The notes under the pieces are model-generated. The model was given only the letters and a program-made list of their open reading frames with translations, searched no databases and was not told the origin of the DNA. Position numbers and translations under genes: made by a program. A stretch of 49,135 bases of DNA from JAWLCQ01 sp041687095. GTDB taxonomy: Bacteria > Planctomycetota > Phycisphaerae > SM23-33. Positions 33,228 through 41,803 of the stretch are shown here, piece by piece (positions within the stretch are counted from its first letter, which is position 1; the number at the start of each line of letters is the position of its first letter). The stretch lies in contig JAWLCQ010000015.1 in NCBI GenBank assembly GCA_041687095.1, forward strand, positions 1 to 49,135. Reading direction: 5' to 3'.

Positions 33228-35360
33228 ATGGATATCTGCGAACGCCTCCGCCACCTGGAGCGGAACCTGTACTGGACGTGGCACCCGGACGTAGTGCACG
33301 TCTTTCGCGACATCGATCCCGAGCTGTGGCGGGCGGTGAACCACAACCCCGTGGACTTCCTCGACCACGTGAGCGAGGAGGTGGTGGCGGGCAAGGCGTC
33401 GGCGCTGGCGTTGCGGGAGCGGATCACGCGGGTGTTCCACCAGCTCCGCGACTACCTTGAGGACGACAACACCTGGGGCGCCTGTCACACCGGGCCCATG
33501 CACTCCTGGCCGGTGGCGTACTTCTGCGCGGAGTTCGGCCTGCACGAGTCGCTGCCGATCTACTCGGGCGGGCTGGGCGTACTGGCGGGCGACCACCTCA
33601 AGAGCGCCAGCGACCTGGGCGTGCCTCTGGTGGGCGTGGGCCTCCTGTACGCCAAGGGCTACTTCGCCCAGTCCCTCAACGGTGACGGCTGGCAGCAGGA
33701 GAACTACCTCGTCGCCGACATCCGCAAGCTCCCGCTGGAGCGCGTCACGAACCGCCAGGGCGAGCCCCTACTCGTTCGCGTCGAATCCCGCGAGTCGCAG
33801 GTGCACGTGGGGATCTGGACGGCGGCGGTGGGGCGCAACCGCCTGGTCCTGCTGGACACCAACGTCGAGCCCAACAACGACGGCGACCGCGCCCTGACGT
33901 CCACGCTGTACGGGGGCGACGTGCACACCCGCATCCGCCAGGAGCTGGTCCTGGGCGTGGGGGGCATGCGGGCGCTGACGGCGATGGGGATCCAGCCCGG
34001 GATCATCCACCTCAACGAGGGCCACTCCGCCTTCGCCGTCCTCGAGCGCGCCCGCATGATGATGGAGCGGGACGGGAGGCCCTTCGGGGAGATCCGCGAA
34101 CCCGCCGCCCTGCAGTGCGTCTTCACCACCCACACCCCCGTCGAGGCCGGGCACGACCGCTTCGACGCCGGCCTCGTCGAGCGGACCGTCGGGCCCCTCC
34201 GCGAGCAGATGGGCCTCAGCGAGCGCGACCTGCTCGCCCTGGGGCGCGTGAACCCCGACGACCCCAACGAACCGTTCTGCATGACCGTGCTGGGCCTGCG
34301 GATGTCGCGGTGGCGGAATGCGGTGTCGTCCCTGCACGGGCGGGTGACGCGGGCGATGTGGCACGGGCTGTGGCCCGGACGAGGGGAGGACGAGGTCCCC
34401 ATCTTCCACGTGACCAACGGGGTGCACGTGGCGTCGTGGATCTCCGAGTCCATGGCCGACCTCTACGCCCGCTGCCTGGGGACGGACTGGCTGGGGCGGA
34501 TCCACGACCCGCAGATCTGGTCGCGGGTCGAGTGCATCGACGAGGTGGAGTTCTGGGAGCAGCACCAGATCCTCAAGTCGCACCTGATCGACTTCGTCCG
34601 CCGCCGCGTGCATGCCCAGGAGCTGCACCGCGGGCAGCGCCCCGCGGACTCCCCCCTGCCCCACTGCCTCGATTCGGGCGTGCTGACGGTGGGCTTCGCC
34701 CGCCGCCTGGCGGGGTACAAGCGGTCGAACCTGCTGTTCCGCGACCTGGACCGCCTCGACCGCATGGTGAACCACCCCGACCGCCCGGTGCAGTTCATCT
34801 TCTCGGGCAAGGCACACCCGGGGAACCACGACGGCAAGCAGCGGATCCAGCAACTGTACCGCGCCTCGCAGGACCCGCGCTTCCACGGGCGGATCGTGTT
34901 CATCGAGGACTACGACATCAACGTCGCCCGCCACCTCGTGCAGGGCGTGGACGTGTGGCTCAATACGCCCAGGCGGCCCCGCGAGGCGTGTGGAACGAGC
35001 GGGCAGAAGGTCGTGCTCAACGGGGGGCTCAACCTGTCCGTCCTCGACGGGTGGTGGGCGGAGGCGTATGACGGAGAGAACGGGTTCGCCATCGGGGCGG
35101 GCGGGGAGCACCGCGAGGAGGAGCGGCAGGACGCCCGCGACGCCGAGACGCTCTACCACACGCTGGAGGACGTGGTGGCCCCGTTGTTCTACGACCGCGA
35201 CGATGGCGGGGTGCCCCGCGGCTGGGTCCGCAGACAGTTGCACGCCCTGCGGACGCTGCCCTGGAAGTTCTCCGCCCGCCGCATGGTCATGGACTACACC
35301 CTCCGCTGCTACCTCCCGGCGATCGGGGCGATCACCTGCTCCTTCCCCGCCGACCCGTGA
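33228..35360 (+). CDS. glgP: Alpha-glucan phosphorylase (GT35, short form)
   Basis: 710 residues of the GlgP type common in bacteria and archaea with DUF3417-like N-terminus: LRHLERNLYWTWHPDVVHVFRDID. AYFCAEFGLHESLPIYSGGLGVLAGDHLKSASDLG is the glucan/substrate region (positions about 99-133). The PLP lysine is Lys594 in CGTSGQKVVLNGG, followed by LNLSVLDGWW. Releases glucose-1-phosphate from glycogen or starch-like glucans. It starts two bases after the Rieske protein gene, so is translationally coupled, which is an unusual pairing of redox and storage carbon functions. Confidence 0.95.
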   Translation: MDICERLRHLERNLYWTWHPDVVHVFRDIDPELWRAVNHNPVDFLDHVSEEVVAGKASALALRERITRVFHQLRDYLEDDNTWGACHTGPMHSWPVAYFCAEFGLHESLPIYSGGLGVLAGDHLKSASDLGVPLVGVGLLYAKGYFAQSLNGDGWQQENYLVADIRKLPLERVTNRQGEPLLVRVESRESQVHVGIWTAAVGRNRLVLLDTNVEPNNDGDRALTSTLYGGDVHTRIRQELVLGVGGMRALTAMGIQPGIIHLNEGHSAFAVLERARMMMERDGRPFGEIREPAALQCVFTTHTPVEAGHDRFDAGLVERTVGPLREQMGLSERDLLALGRVNPDDPNEPFCMTVLGLRMSRWRNAVSSLHGRVTRAMWHGLWPGRGEDEVPIFHVTNGVHVASWISESMADLYARCLGTDWLGRIHDPQIWSRVECIDEVEFWEQHQILKSHLIDFVRRRVHAQELHRGQRPADSPLPHCLDSGVLTVGFARRLAGYKRSNLLFRDLDRLDRMVNHPDRPVQFIFSGKAHPGNHDGKQRIQQLYRASQDPRFHGRIVFIEDYDINVARHLVQGVDVWLNTPRRPREACGTSGQKVVLNGGLNLSVLDGWWAEAYDGENGFAIGAGGEHREEERQDARDAETLYHTLEDVVAPLFYDRDDGGVPRGWVRRQLHALRTLPWKFSARRMVMDYTLRCYLPAIGAITCSFPADP

Positions 35361-35715
35361 GCGGGGAAGGCCCCGAGCGCCCGCGACGCCCCCATCTCCT
35401 GCCCCGGGGATCTCCTGATGACCCGCCCCGCGCGCCTGCGCCAGGGATCTCCTGATCTCAGCGCACGCACCATCGTCTGCGCCGGGGGTCTCCTGACCCC
35501 CGGCCTCCGGGAGGGGCGAGGGACGCCTCAGCGCCAGCGTCGTTGGAGCGCCCCTTCGCGGCGGCGGCCTGGCCCTGAGCCTGTCGAAGGGCTGGGCCCT
35601 GAGCCTGTCGAGGGGCCGCCGCGACCGAAGCGCCGCCATAACGCTATCGCGGAGGCGTTCCGCTCGTTCCCGGACGTTGGGGGTGCGGAGGCCCCCCACC
35701 CTCGCGCGCCCCGCG
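35361..35715. repeat. Composite palindromic element, copy 2
   Basis: Starts at the glgP stop and ends near the convergent lipoprotein gene. Order: several CTCCTGA units, GGGGGTCTCCTGACCCCC, GGGAGGGGCGAGGGACGCCTC, CCTGAGCCTGTCGAAGGGC twice in tandem (about 35574-35613), CGCCATAACGCTATCGCGGAG, and TTGGGGGT...CCCCCCA. Confidence 0.85.
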
Positions 35716-35773
35716 TCGCACGCACCAACTGGAACGCGTATCAGTCGTCGAACTCGTACTCGACGTCGCCGCC

Positions 35774-35932
35774 CTACTCCCAGTCGTCCGTGCGCCAGTC
35801 ACTGTCGTCCAGGCTGCCGTTCTCCTCCCACCCGGCCGTGTCGTCCTCGGTATCGATATCGACGCACCCGGGCAGAACGAACGCGCTCAGGAGGGTGAAC
35901 ACCATCAGAATGCTCAGCAGACGAACCCACAT
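35774..35932 (-). CDS. Small acidic lipoprotein (52 residues)
   Basis: ATG at 35932 with AAAGGAA upstream. MWVRLLSILMVFTLLSAFVL then PGC (Cys23) is a lipoprotein signal; the mature 30 residues are acidic (VDIDTEDDTAGWEENGSL). It starts 32 nt after the sigma factor stop on the same strand. The frame after its TAG continues for 10 sense codons (GGDVEYEFDD) to TGA at about 35741-35743, in keeping with the acidic composition, so the stop may be recent or the protein was longer. Not a known family. Confidence 0.72.
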   Translation of the reverse strand: MWVRLLSILMVFTLLSAFVLPGCVDIDTEDDTAGWEENGSLDDSDWRTDDWE

Positions 35933-35964
35933 AACCCTGTTCCTTTCGGGCTGTGCGCCCCCCG

Positions 35965-36894
35965 TCAGGCGACGAATCGCTCCTCGAGGGCAGCGCGGAC
36001 TTTGGAAAGCGAGATCTTTTCGATCTGTCGCACCCGCTCGTTGGACAGGCCCACGATCTCCCCGACCTGCGAGAGCGTTCGGGGTTTTTCGGTGGTGGCC
36101 ATCGGGAACCGCTCCAGCAGCACCGTGCGCTCCAGGCTGGAGAGTTCCGCATCGTTATTCCATATGACTTCGCGGACGGCGTCGATGGAGTCGGCCCGCT
36201 GCTTCTCGTGGCGGCGGTCGACGAAGTCGCTTTTCTCCATCGCCGGGTCGAACTCCACGGGGAAGACCCCGCGGCGGCGCTTGGCCTTCATCCCCAGGTA
36301 CTGGAACGCCGAGAGGATCGAGCGGCAGGCGTAGGTGGAGAACTTGTATCCCCGCGCCACGTCGAACCGCTCCACGCTCCGCAGAACGGCCATGTACCCC
36401 TCGGAGATCAACTCGACGAACTCGACGTCGGCCACCCGCCTTCGTCTCGCCATCGCCGGGACCAGCGCCAGGTTCGCATGCACGATCTGCTCGCGAACCT
36501 CGATCGCCCGGCGGTGCCAGCGGATCATCTCCCGCGCCCGCTTGGCTGAGAAGTACCGCTCCTGCCGCTCGCGGAGGCGGCACAGGCGGTACTTGGCGTG
36601 ATTGTAGCGAAGGAAAAGCGTCCGCTCCTGCTCCGAACTGATCGTCGTCGCCTCCCGCATCCGCACCCCCTCCTCCGGGATCCGCGGGTACAGCACGTGC
36701 GGGGGGATTTCAATCGCCAGGCTGCCCGGGCCCCACAGGCGATCCTCCGCCTCGGGCTCGGCGAACATGGGGTTGTCCACGTAGTCCAAGTCCGTCGGAA
36801 GCGCCTCGTACGCCTGCCGTTCCTTCTCCGTCAACCGGTCCGCCCTCACGCCGCGTGTGGTGCTCCGTATGCGCTTCATGCCCTTGTCGGCCAT
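35965..36894 (-). CDS. Sigma-70 family RNA polymerase sigma factor
   Basis: 309 residues. Region 2 (about 135-205): VHANLALVPAMARR, VELISEGYMAVLRSVERFD and GYKFSTYACRSILSAF. Region 4 (about 245-305): LERTVLLERFP, TLSQVGEIVGLSNERVRQIEKISLSKVRAAL, a standard HTH. Region 1.1 is absent and region 3 is short, so this is a group 2/3-type alternative factor rather than the primary one or an ECF factor. N-terminal 100 residues are specific. Cotranscribed with the small lipoprotein. It may serve stress genes around it, an inference from context. Confidence 0.93.
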   Translation of the reverse strand: MADKGMKRIRSTTRGVRADRLTEKERQAYEALPTDLDYVDNPMFAEPEAEDRLWGPGSLAIEIPPHVLYPRIPEEGVRMREATTISSEQERTLFLRYNHAKYRLCRLRERQERYFSAKRAREMIRWHRRAIEVREQIVHANLALVPAMARRRRVADVEFVELISEGYMAVLRSVERFDVARGYKFSTYACRSILSAFQYLGMKAKRRRGVFPVEFDPAMEKSDFVDRRHEKQRADSIDAVREVIWNNDAELSSLERTVLLERFPMATTEKPRTLSQVGEIVGLSNERVRQIEKISLSKVRAALEERFVA

Positions 36895-37218
36895 ACTCTG
36901 TCACTCCCTTCCCTTCGTTGGTCATGCACTGAGGCGTCCGAACGTATCGTGACTCACGATCGAATGAAACCGCACGAGCCCCAAGTGCTTTCAAGTCTAA
37001 TCATCCCTGATGCAATTTATCAAGGCATCTCCACTAAATAGGACCGCCCTCCGGCGGTTTGCTCCGGGTTTTTCGGAGCCACGCCCGCGAGTTTCGACCA
37101 AGTTCTTCTCCGAGTCCCCGGGATTCTCCCGCTCCCCCGGTCGAGATCGACCGCCCGCCCACATAGAAAGATGTATGAGGGCCGCGCCCGCACCGCGGCC
37201 CCTGGAGAGGAGCCAATT
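36895..37218. other. Divergent intergenic region between sigma and baeRF genes
   Basis: 324 nt with no gene. It is less GC-rich near 36990-37040 (TTGATAAATTGCATC read on the minus strand), where promoters for both divergent genes probably sit, but no clear -10/-35 pair could be fixed. No palindromic repeat families occur here, unlike most gaps of the window. Confidence 0.4.
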
Positions 37219-38400
37219 ATGACCGTCATCGAGCGGCAGGATCTGTTGCACCTTCTGGATCACACCGAGAGCCACTGCGTTTCCGCGTACATGCCCGCCC
37301 ACCGCAAGGGGGCGGACATCCGCCAGGACCCCATCCGCTACAAGAACGTCCTCCGCACCGCCTCCGACCGCCTCGCCCAGGCGGGCCTGACCGAGGGCGA
37401 GGCCCGCCGGCGAATGGAGCCCCTCGAGCACGTCATCTTCGACGGGGACTTCTGGAGGCATCAGGGCGATGGGCTGGCGATGTTCGTGGGCGAGGACCTC
37501 GTCGAGATCCGGCGCCTCCCCATCCCGGTCGAGGAGTTGGTCGTCGTCAGCGACCGATTCCACCTCACGCCCGTCCTGCCCCTGGTGATCGGGGCGACGA
37601 GGTTCCACCTCCTCGCCCTCAGCCAGCGGAGGGTCCAGCTCTTCGAGGCCACCCCCGAGGGCATCCAGGAGATGCCCCTGCGGGACGTGCCCCACTCGCT
37701 GGACGAGTTGACCCGCTACGTCGACGCCGAGACGCAGATCCAGTGGCACACGGGAACGGCCATGACGTCGACCGTCGGCGGCCCGGCCCAGCGGCCCGCG
37801 ATGTTCCACGGGCAGGGCACGTCCGGCGATGAGACGATGGAGAAGCGCCGCCTCCACGAGTTCTGCACGGCCATCGAGCGCGGCGTGAGCACGCTGCTGG
37901 AGAACGACCGCTCCCCCCTGCTCCTCGCCGCCACCGAGCCGATCATCGGCATCTACCGCGAGGTGAACTCGCACCCCACCCTCCAGGAGCAGGTGCTCCG
38001 AGGCAACCCGGACCGCTCCGACGTCCGCGACCTCCACCGCGAAGCCGTCGAACTCCTCCGCGACGAGTTCGACCGCCCACGGCAGGAGTCCCTGGAGCGC
38101 TACGTCCGCTACGCGGGGAGCGACCTGGCGAGCGACAACGTCGAACACGTGATCACGGCCGCCCACGACGGGCGGGTGCACACGCTCTTCGTGGGGCTCG
38201 CCGACCACATCTGGGGCCGCTACGACCTCAACGCCCGGCAGGTGGAGTACATCCACGGCAGCCAGCACGCCGGCGACGAGGACCTCCTCGACCACGCCGC
38301 CTGCATGGCATTCCGGACCGGCGCCATGATCCACGTGGTCGACCGCGAGTCCATCCCCGACCAAAAACCCCTGGCGGCCGTCTTCCGCTTCGCGATGTGA
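37219..38400 (+). CDS. Archaeo-eukaryotic release factor-like (baeRF) protein
   Basis: 393 residues: MTVIERQDLLHLLDHTESHCVSAYMPAHRKG at the front and three-domain eRF1-like layout; domain 2 about 125-240 (PLVIGATRFHLLALSQRRVQLFE), domain 3 about 240-390 (PLLLAATEPIIGIYREVNSHP and AAHDGRVHTLFVG). The family, bacterial archaeo-eukaryotic release factors, is inferred to act on ribosomes or other RNA. The GGQ motif of eRF1 is not seen. The start at 37219 has GGAGAGGAG upstream. Context: sigma factor and sulfur/MBL genes; a stress role fits. Confidence 0.85.
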   Translation: MTVIERQDLLHLLDHTESHCVSAYMPAHRKGADIRQDPIRYKNVLRTASDRLAQAGLTEGEARRRMEPLEHVIFDGDFWRHQGDGLAMFVGEDLVEIRRLPIPVEELVVVSDRFHLTPVLPLVIGATRFHLLALSQRRVQLFEATPEGIQEMPLRDVPHSLDELTRYVDAETQIQWHTGTAMTSTVGGPAQRPAMFHGQGTSGDETMEKRRLHEFCTAIERGVSTLLENDRSPLLLAATEPIIGIYREVNSHPTLQEQVLRGNPDRSDVRDLHREAVELLRDEFDRPRQESLERYVRYAGSDLASDNVEHVITAAHDGRVHTLFVGLADHIWGRYDLNARQVEYIHGSQHAGDEDLLDHAACMAFRTGAMIHVVDRESIPDQKPLAAVFRFAM

Positions 38401-38412
38401 GGGGCGGGGGGG

Positions 38413-38527
38413 CAGGCACTAGGGACTAGGGAATAGGCAATAGGCGGGGGGGGCAGGCACTAGTGCCTCTCCCCTTCCGCCTCTTCCGCCTAGTCCCTAG
38501 TCCCTATTCCCTAGTGCCTCTCCCCGC
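38413..38527. repeat. Inverted pair of 7-nt arrays between convergent genes
   Basis: 38413-38450 has GGGACTA, GGGAATA and GGCAATA units; 38455-38525 has the complement GTCCCTA, TTCCCTA and GTGCCTC units. The pair fills the 125-nt gap between the convergent baeRF and MBL-rhodanese genes. The minus-strand gene's TAG stop (38527-38529) is at the edge of the array. 38495-38519 is identical to 11692-11716. Confidence 0.9.
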
Positions 38528-39903
38528 TACCCTTCCATGGGGCACCCGGCGTGGCGGCAGGCTTGCATGGAACCGAAGTTCTCCTCCACCCGTGCGAACC
38601 CGCGGGCCTTGAGGATGGAGGCGGCGATCATCGACCGCATGCCGCTGCTGCACAGCGTGGTGATCGGCCGATCGCGGGGGATCTCGTCCAGCCGCCCGGG
38701 CAGGTCGCCCAGGTACACGTTCAGGGCCCCGGGCAGGTGCTGCTCGGCGAATTCCTCCGCCCCGCGGACGTCCAGGAGCGTGAAGTCTGTCCCGGCCTCC
38801 ATGCGCTCCTTGAGGTCGCGGGCGGTGACGGCGGGGACGTGGTCGAACTCCCGCCCGCTCGTCTGCCACGCCGTCAGCCCCCCGGCGAGGACGGCCTGCA
38901 CGTCATCGAACCCCATCCGCACCAGATACCGCAGGGCCGATTCGATCTCTTCGGGCCGTTCCACGATCAACCCGATCGGCCGGTCGTACTCCAGGAAGTA
39001 CCCCGCGTAGGACGGGATGGCGTCCAGCGGGCAGCAGAGCGTCCCGGGGATGAAGGCCCCGGCGAAGGCTTCAGGGGAGCGGGCGTCGAGGACCATGAGC
39101 CCGCGTTCCATGGCGTTTTCGAAGGCTTGGGGCGGCAGGGGCTGGGGGACGGGGAGGCGATCCAGCGGCGGAGCGCCCTCCTGGTTGTAGCGTTCCATGG
39201 TGTGGAAGTACGGGGGGAAGTGGTGGTTCTCGCGCGCCTTGAACCCCACGAACTCGTCGCGGCCCATCCGCAGCCGCTCGTTGTGCCGCCTCTCGTACCC
39301 CAGCGTCGAGAACTCCCGCGGGGCCAGGTTCGACCCGCACACCGACCCCGCCCCGTGGGCGGGGCAGAGGATCACGTGCTCCCCCAGGGGCAGGAGCTTC
39401 TCGTGCAGGCTCTCGTGGAGGAGGGCGGCGACCTCCTGGCGGCGATCGGGAAAGAAATCCGTCCGCCCCACGTCGCCCACGAACAGCGCATCGCCCGTGA
39501 ACGCCGCCAGCGGGTCGTCCCCGTTGGAGGCGTCGCTCAGCACCAGCGAGATGCTGTCGTACGTGTGCCCCGGGGTCTCCAGGACCCGCAGGCGGAGCTT
39601 CCCGAAGGCGAACTCGTCGCCCTCGGAGACGCTTTGGGCGTAGTCGGCGACCTGGGCGGCCCCGTGGTGAATCTGGGCCCCGGTGCGGCGCTGCAGGTCG
39701 GACGAGCCGATGACGTAATCCTCGTTGCGGTGGGTCTCGAAGATGTGCGTGATCCTCGCCCCCCGCCCCCGCGCCCTCTCCACGTACACCTCGCAGTCCC
39801 TCCGCGGATCGATCACCGCCGCCTCCTCCCCGTGCCCCACCAGGTACGACAGGTGCGCCAGCCCCTCGGACTTCACCGTCTCCAGAAACATCGTCTTCGG
39901 CAT
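38527..39903 (-). CDS. MBL-fold hydrolase fused to two rhodanese domains
   Basis: 458 residues: MBL domain about 1-245, rhodanese 1 about 265-355, rhodanese 2 about 362-455. The first MBL metal motif is ETHRNEDYVIG instead of TH-x-H-x-DH, so two His ligands are replaced; PGHTYDS, FTGDALFVGDVGRTDF and CPAHG remain. Rhodanese 1 lacks the Cys; rhodanese 2 has it in TLCSSGMRS. The layout resembles persulfide dioxygenase-rhodanese proteins such as CstB. The altered ligands suggest different metal chemistry or loss of dioxygenase activity. Works on persulfide or thiosulfate at a guess. Confidence 0.88.
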   Translation of the reverse strand: MPKTMFLETVKSEGLAHLSYLVGHGEEAAVIDPRRDCEVYVERARGRGARITHIFETHRNEDYVIGSSDLQRRTGAQIHHGAAQVADYAQSVSEGDEFAFGKLRLRVLETPGHTYDSISLVLSDASNGDDPLAAFTGDALFVGDVGRTDFFPDRRQEVAALLHESLHEKLLPLGEHVILCPAHGAGSVCGSNLAPREFSTLGYERRHNERLRMGRDEFVGFKARENHHFPPYFHTMERYNQEGAPPLDRLPVPQPLPPQAFENAMERGLMVLDARSPEAFAGAFIPGTLCCPLDAIPSYAGYFLEYDRPIGLIVERPEEIESALRYLVRMGFDDVQAVLAGGLTAWQTSGREFDHVPAVTARDLKERMEAGTDFTLLDVRGAEEFAEQHLPGALNVYLGDLPGRLDEIPRDRPITTLCSSGMRSMIAASILKARGFARVEENFGSMQACRHAGCPMEG

Positions 39904-40007
39904 GGGTGTTCCTTTCGGCTTTGCACATCACTTCTGCAGTCATGATAGAGACGCCGCCCATGGGAGCCGTTGACAGGTTTGCCCCCGTCCAGTACCGTCA
40001 GGCGATC

Positions 40008-40610
40008 ATGGCCATACAGCGACACACCGTCGATGTGAGCAAGTTCAACCCCAGCGCGGTCCTCCCGTACGAGTTGCGGCCGGAGGACTTCCAGATGGCG
40101 ATGCAGGACGTTTACGACTTCTTCTACGACGTCAATTCCCTCCTCACGCGCAAGGGCCTGCAACGCCTGGAGGACATGCTCCGCCCCGCCATCCTGTCGG
40201 GGATGATGTCCGACATGCTCACCGCCAGCCTGGCCAAGCATTCCCGCGTGCTGACGGAGAATCGCTACTTCAACGGACACCCGGACCTGATCGTGCAGGG
40301 CGTCTACCCGCAGAATGCGGTGCCGGCGGGAGCGGAGGGGGTGGAGATCAAGACCACGCGAAAGGCGGGCGGGGCGGTCGATACGCACGGGGCGCGCGAG
40401 CAGTGGATGTGCGTCTTCGTGTACGACGTGGATTCCGAGACCGAACCCGCGCGTGACCGCCGGGCGACGGCCTTCACGGAGGTCTACCTCGCGCATGTCA
40501 CCGTGGAGGATTTCCGGAAGAATCCGCGGGGAGAACTCGGGACGCGAACCGCCACGCTCCACAAGGCCGGGGTCGCTAAGCTTCGCGAGATGTGGGTGTA
40601 CAAGGCGTAG
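40008..40610 (+). CDS. Putative type II restriction endonuclease
   Basis: 200 residues from ATG 40008. A PD-(D/E)xK-type core is visible: HPDLIVQ (Pro92-Asp93) and GVEIKTTRK (Glu113, Lys115), spacing about 20, in a context THGAREQWMCVFVY typical of nucleases. It converges on the methyltransferase gene with a 35-nt 3' overlap, so the two form an R-M system. Start uncertain: upstream ATGs at 39942 and 39960 are in frame but have no better ribosome site. Recognition sequence is unknown. Confidence 0.75.
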   Translation: MAIQRHTVDVSKFNPSAVLPYELRPEDFQMAMQDVYDFFYDVNSLLTRKGLQRLEDMLRPAILSGMMSDMLTASLAKHSRVLTENRYFNGHPDLIVQGVYPQNAVPAGAEGVEIKTTRKAGGAVDTHGAREQWMCVFVYDVDSETEPARDRRATAFTEVYLAHVTVEDFRKNPRGELGTRTATLHKAGVAKLREMWVYKA

Positions 40611-41757
40611 CGCTGCCCTCCCCGTTCCGGGAGTAGGCGGCGAGCCTGGGGATGGCGTCGCACGCCAGGCGGAAGTACTGCCCGTCGCGCTCCACCCCGA
40701 TGCTGCGATACCCTACCGCCTCCGCGGCCGCCAGGGTCGAGCCCGCCCCCGCGAAGGGGTCGAGGATCACTCCCTCTCCCAACGGAAGCACGCCGCGCAC
40801 GACCTGACGCAGGAAGGCCTGGGGCTTGAGGCTGGGATGCGGCGCCAGGTCCCGCTCCTCCTTGCGCGTCGGGGCGGACGGGATCACATCGCCGAACGGC
40901 TTGTCTTCGCTGGGGCGGCGGAACCCCCCCGTCTTCCACGCCCGCAGGTTGTCCTGCACGCGGCCCTCGATCGGTTTGCGGTAGACGACCCAGGGCTCCC
41001 ACATGGAGCGGGGCATGACGCTGACCTCGCTGAACTCCTCGTGGGCGGCCTTGGGGCGGTCCCCGCCGCGCATGGTCATCGTCAAGCGGATGATCTCGCC
41101 CCGCCGCTCCAACCCCGCCTCGGCGAGGGCGGCGGAGACGATGTAGGACACCAGCGGATTGGACGCGACCACCACGTGCGCCCCCGGCACCAGCGCGGGC
41201 AGGAGCAGGCGTCCCCACACGAAGAAGAAGGTATGGAGGTCCCGAAGCTGTTCGTCCGTCAGGGTGGTGAACCGAGGCAGGGGCGAACGGACGTGCCCGT
41301 CGAAGGACGGCGGGATGCGCCACACCCCCCCCTGTCCCCGGCGGAGCTTATCCTGCTGCTCCTCGCTGTACTCGTGGAGCCCGTACGGGGGGTCGGTCAC
41401 GACGGCGTGGAGGCTCTGCTCCGGCTGCTCCTGCAGCCAATCGAAACAGTCCGCGTGAACGATCGTCGCCCGCCCCATGCGCTTCGGGGGCAGCCACTCC
41501 TTGCCCCCTTCGCTCTCCACCCGCACCGGGCCGTTATCCGCACCCAACGCGTAGAGCCCCCGGCCCTCGCGCGCAAACAGGTCCGGCGTGTTCAGCCGCA
41601 GATACGAGCGAATGGAGGACGGGGGAGTCGGACCGATCACCCGGCACACGCGCTCCGCGATCTCCTCGACCGACAGCGCCCGGGAGGTCAGGGACATCAC
41701 TTGAAGGATGGCGTCGCGCACTTGGCCCGGGGCCTTGCGTATGGTTGGCTCCTGCAT
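40576..41757 (-). CDS. DNA methyltransferase (amino-MTase) with HARE-like winged helix
   Basis: 393 residues. N-terminal winged helix (about 10-72: VRDAILQVMSLTSRALSVEE ... LYALG) like HARE-HTH domains, which are proposed to read modified DNA. The MTase domain has the catalytic DPPYG (122-126) and SAM-binding DPFAGAGST near the C-terminus, with DPPY before FxGxG, so a class beta N4-C or N6-A enzyme. ATG at 41757 (MQEPTIRKAP) is chosen; an upstream ATG at 41793 is possible. Modifies the site cut by the convergent endonuclease. Confidence 0.9.
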   Translation of the reverse strand: MQEPTIRKAPGQVRDAILQVMSLTSRALSVEEIAERVCRVIGPTPPSSIRSYLRLNTPDLFAREGRGLYALGADNGPVRVESEGGKEWLPPKRMGRATIVHADCFDWLQEQPEQSLHAVVTDPPYGLHEYSEEQQDKLRRGQGGVWRIPPSFDGHVRSPLPRFTTLTDEQLRDLHTFFFVWGRLLLPALVPGAHVVVASNPLVSYIVSAALAEAGLERRGEIIRLTMTMRGGDRPKAAHEEFSEVSVMPRSMWEPWVVYRKPIEGRVQDNLRAWKTGGFRRPSEDKPFGDVIPSAPTRKEERDLAPHPSLKPQAFLRQVVRGVLPLGEGVILDPFAGAGSTLAAAEAVGYRSIGVERDGQYFRLACDAIPRLAAYSRNGEGSATPCTPTSREA

Positions 41758-41803
41758 GAGGGCAATGCTAGACGTCCAGACGTCTTCAGTCAAGAGGGAA
41801 GTG

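Noticed and set aside
36990..37040. Defined -35/-10 promoters for sigma and baeRF genes
   Set aside because: Several AT-rich words are present but no pair has acceptable sequence and spacing.
41770..41783. GACGTC as recognition site of the R-M system
   Set aside because: Two copies before the methyltransferase are suggestive, but GACGTC is frequent in the coding sequence here and no independent evidence ties it to this enzyme.
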